Positions 25,267 through 34,142 of a stretch of 53,488 bases of DNA are shown here, one piece after another. A model generated the notes under the pieces. It saw nothing but the letters and a program-made list of their open reading frames with translations. It searched no databases and had not been told where the DNA came from. Location: positions 1 to 53,488 of the forward strand of contig JAIMKT010000006.1 in the NCBI GenBank assembly GCA_020692245.1, written 5' to 3'. Position 1 is the first letter of the stretch. Each line of letters begins with the position of its first letter. This DNA comes from Microcoleus sp. GA_180221_E-2-1-MAG-45_12 (lineage in GTDB: Bacteria; Cyanobacteriota; Cyanobacteriia; Cyanobacteriales; JAAUUE01). The translations under genes were made by a program, and so were the position numbers.

Positions 25267-26253
25267 CTAGGGGAGAAATTGTTGGGGTCTGAGGAGACGG
25301 TTGAGATCAAAGAGAAATTTGAGGATAAAAATTCTGAGGGTGATTCCTTCAGAGCCGTAGCCAGCCCAGTAGCTCTGCCAGCCTAGACGGAGGATCCCTA
25401 AACCAAAATCAAGGGCTCGATCGTCAAAGGGGTTGGGAGCACCGGGAGCAAAGCGGCTATAAAAGGCTTGGCTGAGATCATTGTGAATGATGTAACTATT
25501 GCCAGTCACTTGAAATTTCTTACCAGCCCAGACTGTTAGTTCTTTTCCCAATTTCCCTGCATCTTTCACGGCACCGATACTATTACTATCATGGAGACGG
25601 TAGGCTACTAGGGGCTGGCGGAGGTGGGCGATCGTCCCCAGTTTTGCAGCAGCTAGGGCTACCCAGAGGTCGTGATGCCAAGCGGGTCTTCTCTGGATTG
25701 GGAAAGGTAACACTTGGGGTAGGAGACTAGCGCAGAAGATCAAGGCACAGCCCGTTACGGTGTTGCGGAGGAGAAGCAGTTCGGGAGTGAGTTTTTCGGG
25801 GTTGCGTCCTTCGTATTCCCAGCAGGAAGGATGAATTAATTGTTCTTGTTCGTTGACAACTAATAGATCGGAGTGGGCAAGGAGGGCGTGGCTCGATCGC
25901 ATACTTTGGAGGAGGGTTTTGAGCTTTTCGGGATGCCAAATATCGTCTTGGTCGGCAAAGGCGATCGCTCCCACGGTTTCATCGAGAGCGCAGTATTGGA
26001 GTCCCCGTTCAAAGTTGTGATAAGAACCCACATTTTTTTCGTGAAAATGGCAGGAAAACCGGGGATCATTCCCCACCAAAGTTTGAATTTTCTCTTGACA
26101 CTCTGGGGTAGAACAATCATCCACCACATAACAAAACCAATTCCGCCAAGTTTGCTGCCGAATCGATGCTAGCTGCTTTGCTAAATATTGGGGGTCGGGA
26201 TTATAGGTAGCTAGAACAATGGCAATTCTCTCTTGACTAATCGCTGTACTCAT
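25267..26253 (-). CDS. family 2 glycosyltransferase
   Basis: A GT-A fold glycosyltransferase (GT2) with IAIVLATYNPDPQYL at the N-terminus and the DQDD metal-binding motif in IAFADQDDIWHPEKL. These features resemble rhamnosyltransferases that use dTDP-sugars. The C-terminal third contains RLHDSNSIG. The start at 26253 (MSTAIS) is shown; 26271 is also possible. It is followed downstream by potA region genes and preceded, after about 300 bases, by rfbA on the same strand. A role in polysaccharide or O-antigen synthesis using dTDP-rhamnose is inferred, not shown. Confidence 0.88.
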   Translation of the reverse strand: MSTAISQERIAIVLATYNPDPQYLAKQLASIRQQTWRNWFCYVVDDCSTPECQEKIQTLVGNDPRFSCHFHEKNVGSYHNFERGLQYCALDETVGAIAFADQDDIWHPEKLKTLLQSMRSSHALLAHSDLLVVNEQEQLIHPSCWEYEGRNPEKLTPELLLLRNTVTGCALIFCASLLPQVLPFPIQRRPAWHHDLWVALAAAKLGTIAHLRQPLVAYRLHDSNSIGAVKDAGKLGKELTVWAGKKFQVTGNSYIIHNDLSQAFYSRFAPGAPNPFDDRALDFGLGILRLGWQSYWAGYGSEGITLRIFILKFLFDLNRLLRPQQFLP

Positions 26254-26271
26254 AAGCTTGGTTTCACCCAT

Positions 26272-26557
26272 TTTTCACTTTCTACCTACTTCTTAACCCG
26301 CAAGATTAATACGCAAAAGAGTAGTGATGTATAGAACTAATTATTTTGTTGTCACTGAGCTTAGTCGAAGTTTTGTCTCAGACCTAGCGTTTTGTTACCA
26401 ACATTACAGAACAACAATACCCACAAAATCAGGGCAGTGACAGTTCATGCTGTAACCAATCCAATCATAAATCATAATTCAAAGAATAAATGATAGATGT
26501 ATTAAATAGTCGATAAGTAGTAGATAAGCTGGGCTAGATTTTGTTACCTAAGCAACC
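26272..26557. other. intergenic region with no gene
   Basis: Between the GT2 gene and rfbA, no open frame of interest is present. It contains a CTGAGCTTAGTCGAAG segment (about 26357-26372), a sequence commonly repeated in cyanobacterial intergenic DNA. Promoter elements were not identifiable. Confidence 0.5.
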
Positions 26558-27631
26558 CTATGTTAGCTCGATTTGGCAGTCGTCCCCTACCATGAAGCGT
26601 AGTGCCTTAGGACGATGGTGGGTTCTCTGTAAGGAGGCTCTCTGCCCAATCACGCTATCGACTATTCTTTGATGAATCCCTTCAATCCTTGCACCCTGAA
26701 GAATGACGCTATGATCCAACTCTGAATCTATTAAGGTCACTGCATCCGCAATACTACTATAGGAACCAATAAAACAATTAGTTATATAACAATCTTTGCC
26801 AATGACTACCGGGCCACGAATGATACTATTAACAATTTTTGTGCCTTGACCGATCGAGACTCTGCCATTAACTTGGCTTTTTTCATCCAGTTCCCCAGCA
26901 ATTTCTGTACCAACACAGGAGTCGAGAATAATCTGATTAGCTTCTAGAAGGTCATCTTTTTTCCCGGTATCCAGCCACCAGCCTTTTAGTTCTCTGGCTT
27001 GGACACTGCCCTGCCGATCGATCAGATGGGAAATGGCATCGGTAATTTCTAGTTCTCCCCGGGCGGAGGGTTGAATCTCGGCGATCGATCGATGAATTTC
27101 TGCCGAGAAGAAATAAACTCCGACTAAGGCTAGGTTAGATTCAGGAATCTTCGGTTTTTCCACCAGCTTGAGGACTCTCCCTTGGGCATCAAGGGTCGCA
27201 ACCCCAAAAGCTGTAGGATTTTTCACACTCCGCAACAGAATTAAACCATCTAGTTGTTGCTCCTTGAATTGATCAAGAAAAGTCCCCAAGGCATCCTGAA
27301 TCAGGTTATCCCCCAAATACATAATAAAAGATGTATCACCAAGGAAGGGTTGGGCAATTTTGACGGCGTGGGCTAAACCAGCAGGTTGATCTTGAGTGAT
27401 ATAGGTGATATTAGCTCCGAAGTACTCACCATTTCCAGTTTTGAGTTGAATCTCTTCTCCAGTTTCTGGACTGATAATAATCCCAATCTCGGTAATCCCC
27501 GCCGCCACGATCGCTTCAATTCCATACCAAAGAATCGGTTTATTAGCCACTGGGACTAGTTGTTTTGCGCCAGTATAGGTAAGGGGACGGAGGCGAGTAC
27601 CTTTACCACCAGAGAGAATAAGAGCTTTCAT
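26558..27631 (-). CDS. rfbA: glucose-1-phosphate thymidylyltransferase, long form
   Basis: The enzyme makes dTDP-glucose, the first step to dTDP-rhamnose and other deoxysugars. The nucleotide-binding signature LILSGGKGTRLRPLT is at residues 4-18, with MYLGDN (about 108-113) as the metal-binding region and EKPK later. It is 357 residues because of a C-terminal left-handed beta-helix (about 245-357, with VNGRVSIGQGTKIVNS), the long form seen in actinobacteria, archaea and cyanobacteria. Companion genes rfbB/C/D are not in the window. The neighbouring GT2 may consume the product. Confidence 0.92.
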   Translation of the reverse strand: MKALILSGGKGTRLRPLTYTGAKQLVPVANKPILWYGIEAIVAAGITEIGIIISPETGEEIQLKTGNGEYFGANITYITQDQPAGLAHAVKIAQPFLGDTSFIMYLGDNLIQDALGTFLDQFKEQQLDGLILLRSVKNPTAFGVATLDAQGRVLKLVEKPKIPESNLALVGVYFFSAEIHRSIAEIQPSARGELEITDAISHLIDRQGSVQARELKGWWLDTGKKDDLLEANQIILDSCVGTEIAGELDEKSQVNGRVSIGQGTKIVNSIIRGPVVIGKDCYITNCFIGSYSSIADAVTLIDSELDHSVILQGARIEGIHQRIVDSVIGQRASLQRTHHRPKALRFMVGDDCQIELT

Positions 27632-27827
27632 GTTTGGGGGTTATAACTTTCGGGTTAAAAATATCTGATTACAGGGCAAAAGAGGTTAGATGGTTGCCAA
27701 GGTAGAGAAGGGTTTCATAGAAAGTAGCCAAACAATCAGAGAAATCCTATGCACCAGATTAGCTTATTACAACAAACCTTGAAACCCCTCCTTGGATGAC
27801 ATAGCCCCCAACTCAACTTCCTTGCCC

Positions 27828-27862
27828 TAGGCTTCGTCTCTCTCGTAAAGTAAGGAAGCCTA
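27828..27862. repeat. inverted repeat upstream of the alpha/beta hydrolase
   Basis: TAGGCTTC (27828-27835) and GAAGCCTA (27855-27862) are a perfect eight-base inverted repeat with a 19-base loop that includes GTCTCTCTCG. It ends 27 bases before the hydrolase start codon, so it could be a leader hairpin or a dispersed repeat. Confidence 0.6.
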
Positions 27863-27889
27863 TCTAACTGCCTAATTTTAGGAGTGTCT

Positions 27890-28669
27890 ATGATTCTTGA
27901 TCATCCAATTGTTAGTAGAAATATTTTCTTCCCCAGATCGACTACTGTTGAGCCAAGTTTTTTTGTGGAAGTGGAAAATGCCAGCATTGCTTGCTACCTG
28001 CAAAACCCCTTTCCTGAGGCTGGGACTGTGCTGTACTTTCATGGGAATGGGGAGCTTGCCTCTGAGTATGCTACAGATTATGCAGATTTGTTCCTAGATA
28101 TGGGAGTTAATATCTGCTTTGTTGAGTATCGGGGTTACGGGATGTCCACGGGAGTGCCAACCCTGATTAATATGTTGGGTGATGGAGAAAAAGTTGTTCA
28201 GACTCTAGGGATTGCTCCTGAAAAGTTGGTGGTTTTTGGTCGATCGATGGGTAGTTTGTATGCGATCGAGCTAGTTCACCGGATCCCCCAGATGGCTGGA
28301 TTAGTGCTAGAAAGTGCCATTGCCAATTTACAGGATAGTCTCTCCTTCACCACGCTAATGCAGCAGCTAAACTGCTCGGAAGCAGAAATTATGGGCGAGA
28401 TTAATACCTATTTTAATCTGCAACCAAAGCTCCAAAACTATTTTGGTCATTTGTTAGTTTTACACGCTGAGAAAGATCGCATTCTCGATCGCTCCCACGC
28501 CGATCGATTGACTTCTTGGGCTGGTAGTCCCAACAAAAAACTAGTCATATTTCCCCAGGGAAACCACAACACAATATTATTTGCCAACTTCACAAGTTAC
28601 CTGCACCAAGTAGCAGAATTCCTCCACCAAGCAGGAGTTTCCCGTGATAAGCAAACACCAATTGAGTGA
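27890..28669 (+). CDS. alpha/beta hydrolase
   Basis: A cytoplasmic alpha/beta-hydrolase of 259 residues. The nucleophile elbow is FGRSMGS (GxSxG), preceded by an oxyanion region VLYFHGNGEL (H-G-N-G); acidic and histidine members of the triad are in HAEKDRILDRSHAD and FPQGNHNT. The ATG at 27890 is favoured, since AGGAG precedes it by five bases; the GTG at 27884 is embedded in that sequence. Substrate unknown. Confidence 0.87.
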   Translation: MILDHPIVSRNIFFPRSTTVEPSFFVEVENASIACYLQNPFPEAGTVLYFHGNGELASEYATDYADLFLDMGVNICFVEYRGYGMSTGVPTLINMLGDGEKVVQTLGIAPEKLVVFGRSMGSLYAIELVHRIPQMAGLVLESAIANLQDSLSFTTLMQQLNCSEAEIMGEINTYFNLQPKLQNYFGHLLVLHAEKDRILDRSHADRLTSWAGSPNKKLVIFPQGNHNTILFANFTSYLHQVAEFLHQAGVSRDKQTPIE

Positions 28670-28794
28670 TGAGCCAGAAACTTTTTGGGTAGTCTGTATA
28701 AGATTGCTGTTTTAGTACATTTATACTAAAATTGTCTAGGCAATATGCCAAATAACCAAAAAATACACTGTCATTACAAAATTGAGAGGTACTT

Positions 28795-29181
28795 ATGATG
28801 AAATCTAACCCCATTGTTTGGTGTGAAATTTATGTGCAGGACATCGATCGAGCAAGAAGTTTTTATGAGTCGGTGTTTCAGATGAAGCTAGAGAAGCTCG
28901 AAAGTCCCGGAATGGATATGTGGGTATTTCCAATGACGATGGATAAGGCTGGTGTTTCCGGCGCACTAGTTAAGATGGAAGGATTCAAGTCTGGTGGAAG
29001 TGGGACGATCCCGTATTTCTATTGTGATGAAATTGCCACAGAATTAGAGCGTGTCGTTGCGGCTGGTGGCAAAATTCAACAACCAAAAATGTCCATCGGT
29101 CAATACGGATTTATGGCTTTGATTGTCGATACAGAAGAAAATATGATCGGTCTCCACACGCCTCCAAAAGATATGAAGTAA
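28795..29181 (+). CDS. VOC superfamily (glyoxalase/dioxygenase-like) protein
   Basis: A small vicinal-oxygen-chelate protein of 128 residues with the pattern VWCEIYVQDIDRARSFYESVF, and a C-terminal DTEENMIGLHTPP strand. Metal ligands appear at the family positions, although the fold is too general to name the substrate. GAGAGGT precedes the ATG at 28795. It follows the alpha/beta hydrolase by 125 bases in the same direction. Could be a resistance or detoxification enzyme. Confidence 0.8.
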   Translation: MMKSNPIVWCEIYVQDIDRARSFYESVFQMKLEKLESPGMDMWVFPMTMDKAGVSGALVKMEGFKSGGSGTIPYFYCDEIATELERVVAAGGKIQQPKMSIGQYGFMALIVDTEENMIGLHTPPKDMK

Positions 29182-29469
29182 GGCTTTCAGTAACCTAACG
29201 TCAACAGTAGCCTAGCGATCAAGTTGAAGCGGATTCAAGAAAATTCGTGGTTTGGTTTTAAAGCCCTTATCAAACCCTCAACACGATCGTTAGCTATCAT
29301 CAACAAAAATTATCTAGTACAATCTCGACTAACTATTCATTAGTACGATCGCCCATCTTGCAGAATATGTTTTTACAAAAAAGAGTAAGCAAATGAAGGA
29401 AAATCATTAGTGCATGGGAAATGGTAGGCTTTTAGAATAAGACCGTCTATCTACAAGGAGCTAAATCTT

Positions 29470-30966
29470 ATGGCTACGGAAAATGGGGTAATGATGCAAT
29501 ATTTCCATTGGTACAGCCCTACCGACGGGAACCTCTGGAAGCAGGTAGCGGAAAAAGCCGAAGAATTGGCTGCAAAGGGTGTGACTTCCCTCTGGCTCCC
29601 TCCCGCCTATAAGGGAACTGGGGGTGGTTACGATGTGGGTTACGGGGTTTATGACTTGTTTGACTTGGGGGAATTTGACCAAAAAGGCTCAGTGCGGACT
29701 AAGTATGGCACTAAGGACGAGTATATCCATGCGATTAAAACCGCCCAAAAACACGGGATTCAAATCTATGCTGATGTGGTGTTTAATCATCGCTTGGGGG
29801 CAGATGCCGAAGAAGAGGCAGAAGCTACGCCCTTTGACCAAAATAATCGGAATGCTCAGATTGGGGAATATCAAAAAGTTAAAGTCTGGACACACTTCAC
29901 TTTTCCGGGCAGAATAAAAGAACCCTTTGATCAGGCAACTCAGTATTCTAGTCTGCAATGGCATTGGTGGCATTTTGATGCGATCGACTACAATTCCTAC
30001 AATCAAGGGGAAAAGGCAGTTTATCTCCTCAAGGGCAAAGAGTTCGATCGAGGTGTTGACCTAGAAAAGGGAAATTTTGACTACCTCATGGGTTGTGATC
30101 TAGACATGGATCACCCAGAAGTACAGGGAGAGTTGAAATACTGGGGAGAATGGCTGATGGATACCGTTGGGGTAGATGGTTTCCGGTTTGATGCCGTCAA
30201 GCACGTGAAAGCTGAATTCTTCCAACAGTGGCTAGAACACCTCCGTCATTACTCCAAACGGAATTTGTATGCAGTCGGCGAATATTGGTCTTATGAAGTC
30301 GAGGCTCTCCAACACTTTATTTCGGTGACAGAAGGTAAAGTCCAACTCTTTGATGCACCCCTGCACTACAATTTTCATGCAGCTAGTATTGCTGGCAGTA
30401 GCTACGATCTCCGTCAGATTTTCACCAATACCCTCGTGAAGAGTCAGCCGACCCTCGCCGTCACCCTCGTAGAAAATCACGATTCCCAGCCTCTGCAATC
30501 TTTGGAATCTGTAGTCGAACCTTGGTTCAAACCCCTAGCCTATGCTCTAATCCTGCTCCGGGCCGAGGGTTATCCCTGTATTTTCTATGCAGATTATTAT
30601 GGCGCTCACTACAAAGACAATGGCAGAGATGGCAATGAGTACGAAATTTGGTTAGACAGTTTCCAAGAAATTCTTGATCAGTTCCTTTTTGCCCGAGAAA
30701 CCTATGCCTACGGGGATCAATACGATTATTTTGACCATCCCAACACGATCGGCTGGACTCGCCTCGGCAATGACAAACATCCGGGGGGTGTGGCAGTGGT
30801 GCTAACTAACGGTAGCGACGGCTCCAAGTGGATGGAAATCAGGCAACCCAATAAAACCTACAAGGATATAACTGGGCATATCAAAGACACCATCACTACT
30901 AATGAACACGGCTGGGCAGAATTTCGCTGCCTTGGGGGTTCCGTCTCCGTCTGGGTTTCCGAATAA
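29470..30966 (+). CDS. cytoplasmic alpha-amylase (GH13)
   Basis: A glycoside hydrolase 13 enzyme that cleaves alpha-1,4 linkages in glycogen or maltodextrin. Catalytic residues are placed in GFRFDAVKH (nucleophile Asp), VGEYWS (acid/base Glu) and VENHDSQP (stabilising Asp); DVVFNHR is the conserved calcium/substrate strand. No signal peptide is present, so it acts in the cytoplasm, consistent with glycogen turnover. At 498 residues it resembles the liquefying bacterial amylase subgroup (GH13_5). AAGGAG precedes the ATG at 29470. Confidence 0.95.
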   Translation: MATENGVMMQYFHWYSPTDGNLWKQVAEKAEELAAKGVTSLWLPPAYKGTGGGYDVGYGVYDLFDLGEFDQKGSVRTKYGTKDEYIHAIKTAQKHGIQIYADVVFNHRLGADAEEEAEATPFDQNNRNAQIGEYQKVKVWTHFTFPGRIKEPFDQATQYSSLQWHWWHFDAIDYNSYNQGEKAVYLLKGKEFDRGVDLEKGNFDYLMGCDLDMDHPEVQGELKYWGEWLMDTVGVDGFRFDAVKHVKAEFFQQWLEHLRHYSKRNLYAVGEYWSYEVEALQHFISVTEGKVQLFDAPLHYNFHAASIAGSSYDLRQIFTNTLVKSQPTLAVTLVENHDSQPLQSLESVVEPWFKPLAYALILLRAEGYPCIFYADYYGAHYKDNGRDGNEYEIWLDSFQEILDQFLFARETYAYGDQYDYFDHPNTIGWTRLGNDKHPGGVAVVLTNGSDGSKWMEIRQPNKTYKDITGHIKDTITTNEHGWAEFRCLGGSVSVWVSE

Positions 30967-31055
30967 TAAATATCCTTGACAGCAAACAAGGTTCAAATGT
31001 ACTATAAGCAAAAGTGGGATTTTTGTTAAAGATTTGGCGTTGTTAATTAGTAGGA

Positions 31056-31090
31056 TGAATTGTTAAATATGCAGATTGTAAAAAGTAGTT
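31056..31090 (+). repeat. 35-base duplicated leader, copy 1
   Basis: This 35-base segment matches 31545-31579 at 32 of 35 positions; it contains TTAAATATGCAGATT and ends AAAGTAGTT. About 40 bases further both copies are followed by a similar TTTAATCTAGCAATG or TTAATACAGCAATG string. Copy 1 is followed by no open frame at the matching distance; copy 2 precedes the HicB-like gene. Confidence 0.75.
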
Positions 31091-31241
31091 AATGCACGAC
31101 TTCTGAAATTTTGCACAAACAATTCTTATCCTTTAATCTAGCAATGTCCAGATTTTTATTCTCATATATTTTTTGTAATAACTTTGCTCAATAACTAATT
31201 TGAGAGACGCAAGCTAAATATAATTTATTCAATATTTATAT

Positions 31242-31475
31242 ATGAAGATTAATAATCCGTTTGATAGGATGCTTGACAACTATAAAGGTCACATCCCCGA
31301 ATCAGTAAGAGATGCTGCTATCTACGTTACTGATACTCTTGATTTGGCATGGGCTGCTGCTCAATCAGTTTTTGAAGAAGAGGCAAAGCCAGAACATGCC
31401 TTAAAAATTCTTGAATTATTTCTTTTAGAAAAAAATAACCGAGAGACTAGAGATCAAGAAACTAATGATATATGA
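31242..31475 (+). CDS. small protein of unknown function
   Basis: A 77-residue, mostly helical, acidic protein without signal peptide, membrane segment or known motif. It starts at ATG 31242 without a good ribosome-binding site. It lies between the two duplicated leader copies and upstream of the HicB-like gene, with AT-rich DNA around it. Could be a partner of that gene or an unrelated remnant. Confidence 0.45.
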   Translation: MKINNPFDRMLDNYKGHIPESVRDAAIYVTDTLDLAWAAAQSVFEEEAKPEHALKILELFLLEKNNRETRDQETNDI

Positions 31476-31544
31476 TTTTTAATCTTATCTAGTTATTTTG
31501 ATTAAGCTTCATAATAATATTTTCGGTGTTGTAGAAAAAAAGTA

Positions 31545-31579
31545 TGAATTCTTAAATATGCAGATTTTAGAAAGTAGTT
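31545..31579 (+). repeat. 35-base duplicated leader, copy 2
   Basis: Second copy of the 31056-31090 segment, 19-31 bases upstream of the HicB-like gene. The match of 32 of 35 bases suggests that a gene with its promoter region was duplicated and one coding part lost. Confidence 0.75.
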
Positions 31580-31609
31580 ACTACCCTTAATACAGCAATG
31601 CTAAAAAAT

Positions 31610-31936
31610 ATGAGCCGATTAACATTGCGATTATCTGAAACTTTGCATCAACAACTTATTCATCTTGCTGAAGGTGAAGGTGTATCACTGAATCAGTACA
31701 TTGTCTATGCGTTGACTCGTCAGGCAGCCTTAGCCCCAGTAATTCAGGCTAACCCTGAAGCAGAAATTGAGCAACAACAGCAGGCGTTTCAGCTACTAAT
31801 TAAGCAACTAGGGCAGGCTTCCCTTCTTGAGATTGAATCTGTGTTAGCAATGCGTGAACAAATAGAACCCGAAGCAGACTTAAGTGCAGAGATAGTTGCT
31901 CACCTTAACTCTAAGTGTAAGCCAATCTCTAGATAA
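31610..31936 (+). CDS. HicB-like ribbon-helix-helix protein
   Basis: The N-terminus (MSRLTLRLSETLHQQLIHLAEG, then EGVSLNQYIVYALTRQ) is a ribbon-helix-helix DNA-binding domain similar to the C-terminal half of HicB antitoxins and ParD/CopG-like proteins. The remaining 60 residues are Gln/Glu-rich and unassigned. The start at 31610 is chosen because it gives the RHH fold; 31598 adds four residues. No hicA-like toxin gene is adjacent, so it may be an orphan antitoxin or a lone regulator. Confidence 0.7.
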   Translation: MSRLTLRLSETLHQQLIHLAEGEGVSLNQYIVYALTRQAALAPVIQANPEAEIEQQQQAFQLLIKQLGQASLLEIESVLAMREQIEPEADLSAEIVAHLNSKCKPISR

Positions 31937-32019
31937 GCCCAACGATCGCCATAAAAAGTAGTCCTTCCTTGTTAAAATATCAGTTATTAAATATACACAA
32001 CCTTCTCTAAACTACCTTT

Positions 32020-32496
32020 ATGCTTAAATCTCCCCTGTCTCTAGCTTTGATTCTTGGTATTACTTGGGCGTTGGTGCCGATCGAGGTGAAAGCCAATCCT
32101 TTGGAGGCAGTGGTAGATAGCATTGTGGATGGGGATACTGTGACTTTGAATCAAGGGGGGAGGGCGATCTCTGCTCAACTTGCCTGTATTGATACCCCCG
32201 ACTGGATCGATGGACAGCCCGAAACCCATACCCAGAATTCTCAAGGCTCCAAAGATTACTTAAATAGCCTCATTCCGGTGGGTTCCTCAGTGCAGTATTA
32301 CGATGTGGGCAGAGCAGGCAATCGAACTTTAGTAATGATTTTTAGTCAGCGCCAAAATATTAACCTACAAATGGTTGCCGCAGGACAGGCTCGATTGCAT
32401 TCTAGTTATGGCCGCACCTGTCGCAACTCTGCCGAAGCTCTTGCCAGTGCCGAGACTAATGCCCGTAATCAGGGCGTAGGAATTTGGGGACGTTAG
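32020..32496 (+). CDS. secreted SNase-fold (thermonuclease-like) protein, catalytic residues altered
   Basis: A 158-residue protein with signal peptide (1-25, cleavage after VKA) and an SNase domain (VVDSIVDGDTVTL; LACIDTPD; GRAGNRTLVMIF; MVAAGQARL). In staphylococcal nuclease Arg35, Glu43 and Arg87 are catalytic. Here the first is Gln53 and the second Asp61, while the third (Arg102) is retained. Activity is therefore doubtful; Asp for Glu may allow weak function. Other cyanobacterial homologues I recall keep Arg and Glu. Could be a periplasmic nucleic-acid binding protein. Confidence 0.8.
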   Translation: MLKSPLSLALILGITWALVPIEVKANPLEAVVDSIVDGDTVTLNQGGRAISAQLACIDTPDWIDGQPETHTQNSQGSKDYLNSLIPVGSSVQYYDVGRAGNRTLVMIFSQRQNINLQMVAAGQARLHSSYGRTCRNSAEALASAETNARNQGVGIWGR

Positions 32497-32695
32497 ATTT
32501 AGAGAATTAACTAGGAAGATTAACAGGCGGAATTAACTGGAGGATTGGTAAAGTCCGCTCAAAATTGATATAGGAGTGTTAAACTAGCGAAACTGATTCT
32601 GAAATATTTCTGGGATAATTTTTATAGTAGTTCTGGAATTATTTCGATCGAGAATCTGGTAAATTTCTAGGGCAATAGCCACACCGACAAAGCTT

Positions 32696-33808
32696 ATGAA
32701 TGGAGAGGAAAACCTAAATCAACCCCTACCACCTCTGGAAATCTCCTTGGGGAATGCTGAGGATGTCCCGGCGATCGATCCCCAGATGACCTCAGAAAAT
32801 CCAGAGGTTCCGGCTCCCCCAGAAATTATTCTCTCCCTAGAGCAGCAGATCGCCCAACTCCAAGCCCAAGAACAAGCCCTCAAGGATAGTATTGCCCAAT
32901 TGCAGACTAGCTACACAGAGCAGTTGCAAACTACCCAGAAATCTTTGCAGAAAGTGATCCAAGAATCCTTGCTGGAGTTGGAGCAGAAAAAACAAACCCT
33001 GCAAGTCACTGTTGAGCAGTTGGAGCGGCGGCGCGATCGCATCAAAGAAGAAATGCGGAAAAACTTTGCCGGGGTTTCCCAAGATTTAGCCATTCGAGTC
33101 CAAGGTTTCAAGGACTATCTGGTGGGCAGTCTCCAAGATTTGGCTATGGCTGCCGAGCAGTTGGAACTATCTACCAAGCCCCCAGAACCAGAAAAATCTC
33201 CCAGTGCTAAAGCTGCCCCGCCTATAAACTCAGGGGACGATCGAGCGCCTGTAACCAACTTTGCCGAGCAGAGCTTCCAAGATCAATCCAAGCAAATTCG
33301 TTTTCTTCTAGACAAATATCGAAAAACCCCAGATTATTACGGTGCGCCTTGGCAGTTGCGGCGGACTTTTGAGCCAGTTCATGCCGAGAGAGTCAGTAAT
33401 TGGCTATTTTCCCAAGGGGGCAGGGGAGCTTTAAGAACCATGGGTAGTAGATTGCAGAATATCCTCGTGGCTTCGGCGGGGGTGTCGGTGTTGCATAATA
33501 TCTACGGCGATCGACTGCGTACCCTCGTGTTGGCAAATAGTCCCGAACGCTTGGGAGAATGGCGCCGGGGTTTACAGGATTGTTTGGGTATCTCTCGCAG
33601 TGACTTTGGGCCCGATCGAGGAGCAATTTTATTTGAGGAACCTGTGGCTCTGATCCAAAAAGCCGATCGCCTCGTGGAGCGCCGTCAGTTACCCCTAATT
33701 ATCATCGATGAAACCGAAGCCGAAATTAACCTCGCCCTCCTCCAGTTCCCCCTCTGGTTAGCCTTTGCTGCCAATCCCCAACAACAAAATAACAATCTTG
33801 ACTACTAG
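32696..33808 (+). CDS. DUF3086 domain coiled-coil protein
   Basis: This cyanobacterial protein has a Pro/Glu-rich N-terminus (1-45), a long coiled coil (about 46-145; LEQQIAQLQAQEQALKDSIA then heptads), and a C-terminal DUF3086 domain (about 190-360) with FLLDKYRKTPDYYGAPWQLR, and FEPVHAERVSNWLF. No membrane segment is seen. Length and organisation are normal for the family. Function unknown; coiled coils suggest oligomerisation or filament association. ATG at 32696 has no clear ribosome-binding site. Confidence 0.85.
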   Translation: MNGEENLNQPLPPLEISLGNAEDVPAIDPQMTSENPEVPAPPEIILSLEQQIAQLQAQEQALKDSIAQLQTSYTEQLQTTQKSLQKVIQESLLELEQKKQTLQVTVEQLERRRDRIKEEMRKNFAGVSQDLAIRVQGFKDYLVGSLQDLAMAAEQLELSTKPPEPEKSPSAKAAPPINSGDDRAPVTNFAEQSFQDQSKQIRFLLDKYRKTPDYYGAPWQLRRTFEPVHAERVSNWLFSQGGRGALRTMGSRLQNILVASAGVSVLHNIYGDRLRTLVLANSPERLGEWRRGLQDCLGISRSDFGPDRGAILFEEPVALIQKADRLVERRQLPLIIIDETEAEINLALLQFPLWLAFAANPQQQNNNLDY

Positions 33809-34020
33809 CTCAATACTATAGTTGACAACTCTAGATATAACCAGTATTTTAAGTACAAGTGTAATTAACTTAGCTAGTTAATCACAGTTAAAACAGTACC
33901 TTGCAATTTAAATAGGTTGGGTAAGGCAAAACGAGAAGCTATTGCACAGTTTTTGCACCCACCAACCAAAACTGATAAATAGTTAGTAAATGGATCGCCA
34001 CAAGGCATCACATTGAACGG

Positions 34021-34111
34021 ATTTATCCCCTATCTTCCATCGACCTGTTTGAGTCAGGTGATAAATTTAGGACAACACGATCATGCCACCTCGGTGCCGG
34101 AGCATGATCGT
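34021..34111 (+). ncRNA. candidate structured RNA (or leader) upstream of the PLD-like gene
   Basis: Three nested or consecutive stems are visible. ATTTATC (34021-34027) pairs with GATAAAT (34060-34066), enclosing a hairpin ACCTG (34043-34047)/CAGGT (34055-34059). Next, ACGATCATGC (34077-34086) pairs perfectly with GCATGATCGT (34102-34111), with an inner CAC/GTG and a CTCG loop. No poly-T tract follows, so a simple terminator is unlikely. A TTGCAC/TAAATA promoter-like pair occurs at about 33954/33977. It ends 31 bases before the PLD gene. No Rfam family is recognised. The rest of 33809-34142 has no gene. Confidence 0.45.
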
Positions 34112-34142
34112 CTTTGGCTAAATATTAGCTATCTAAGCATCT

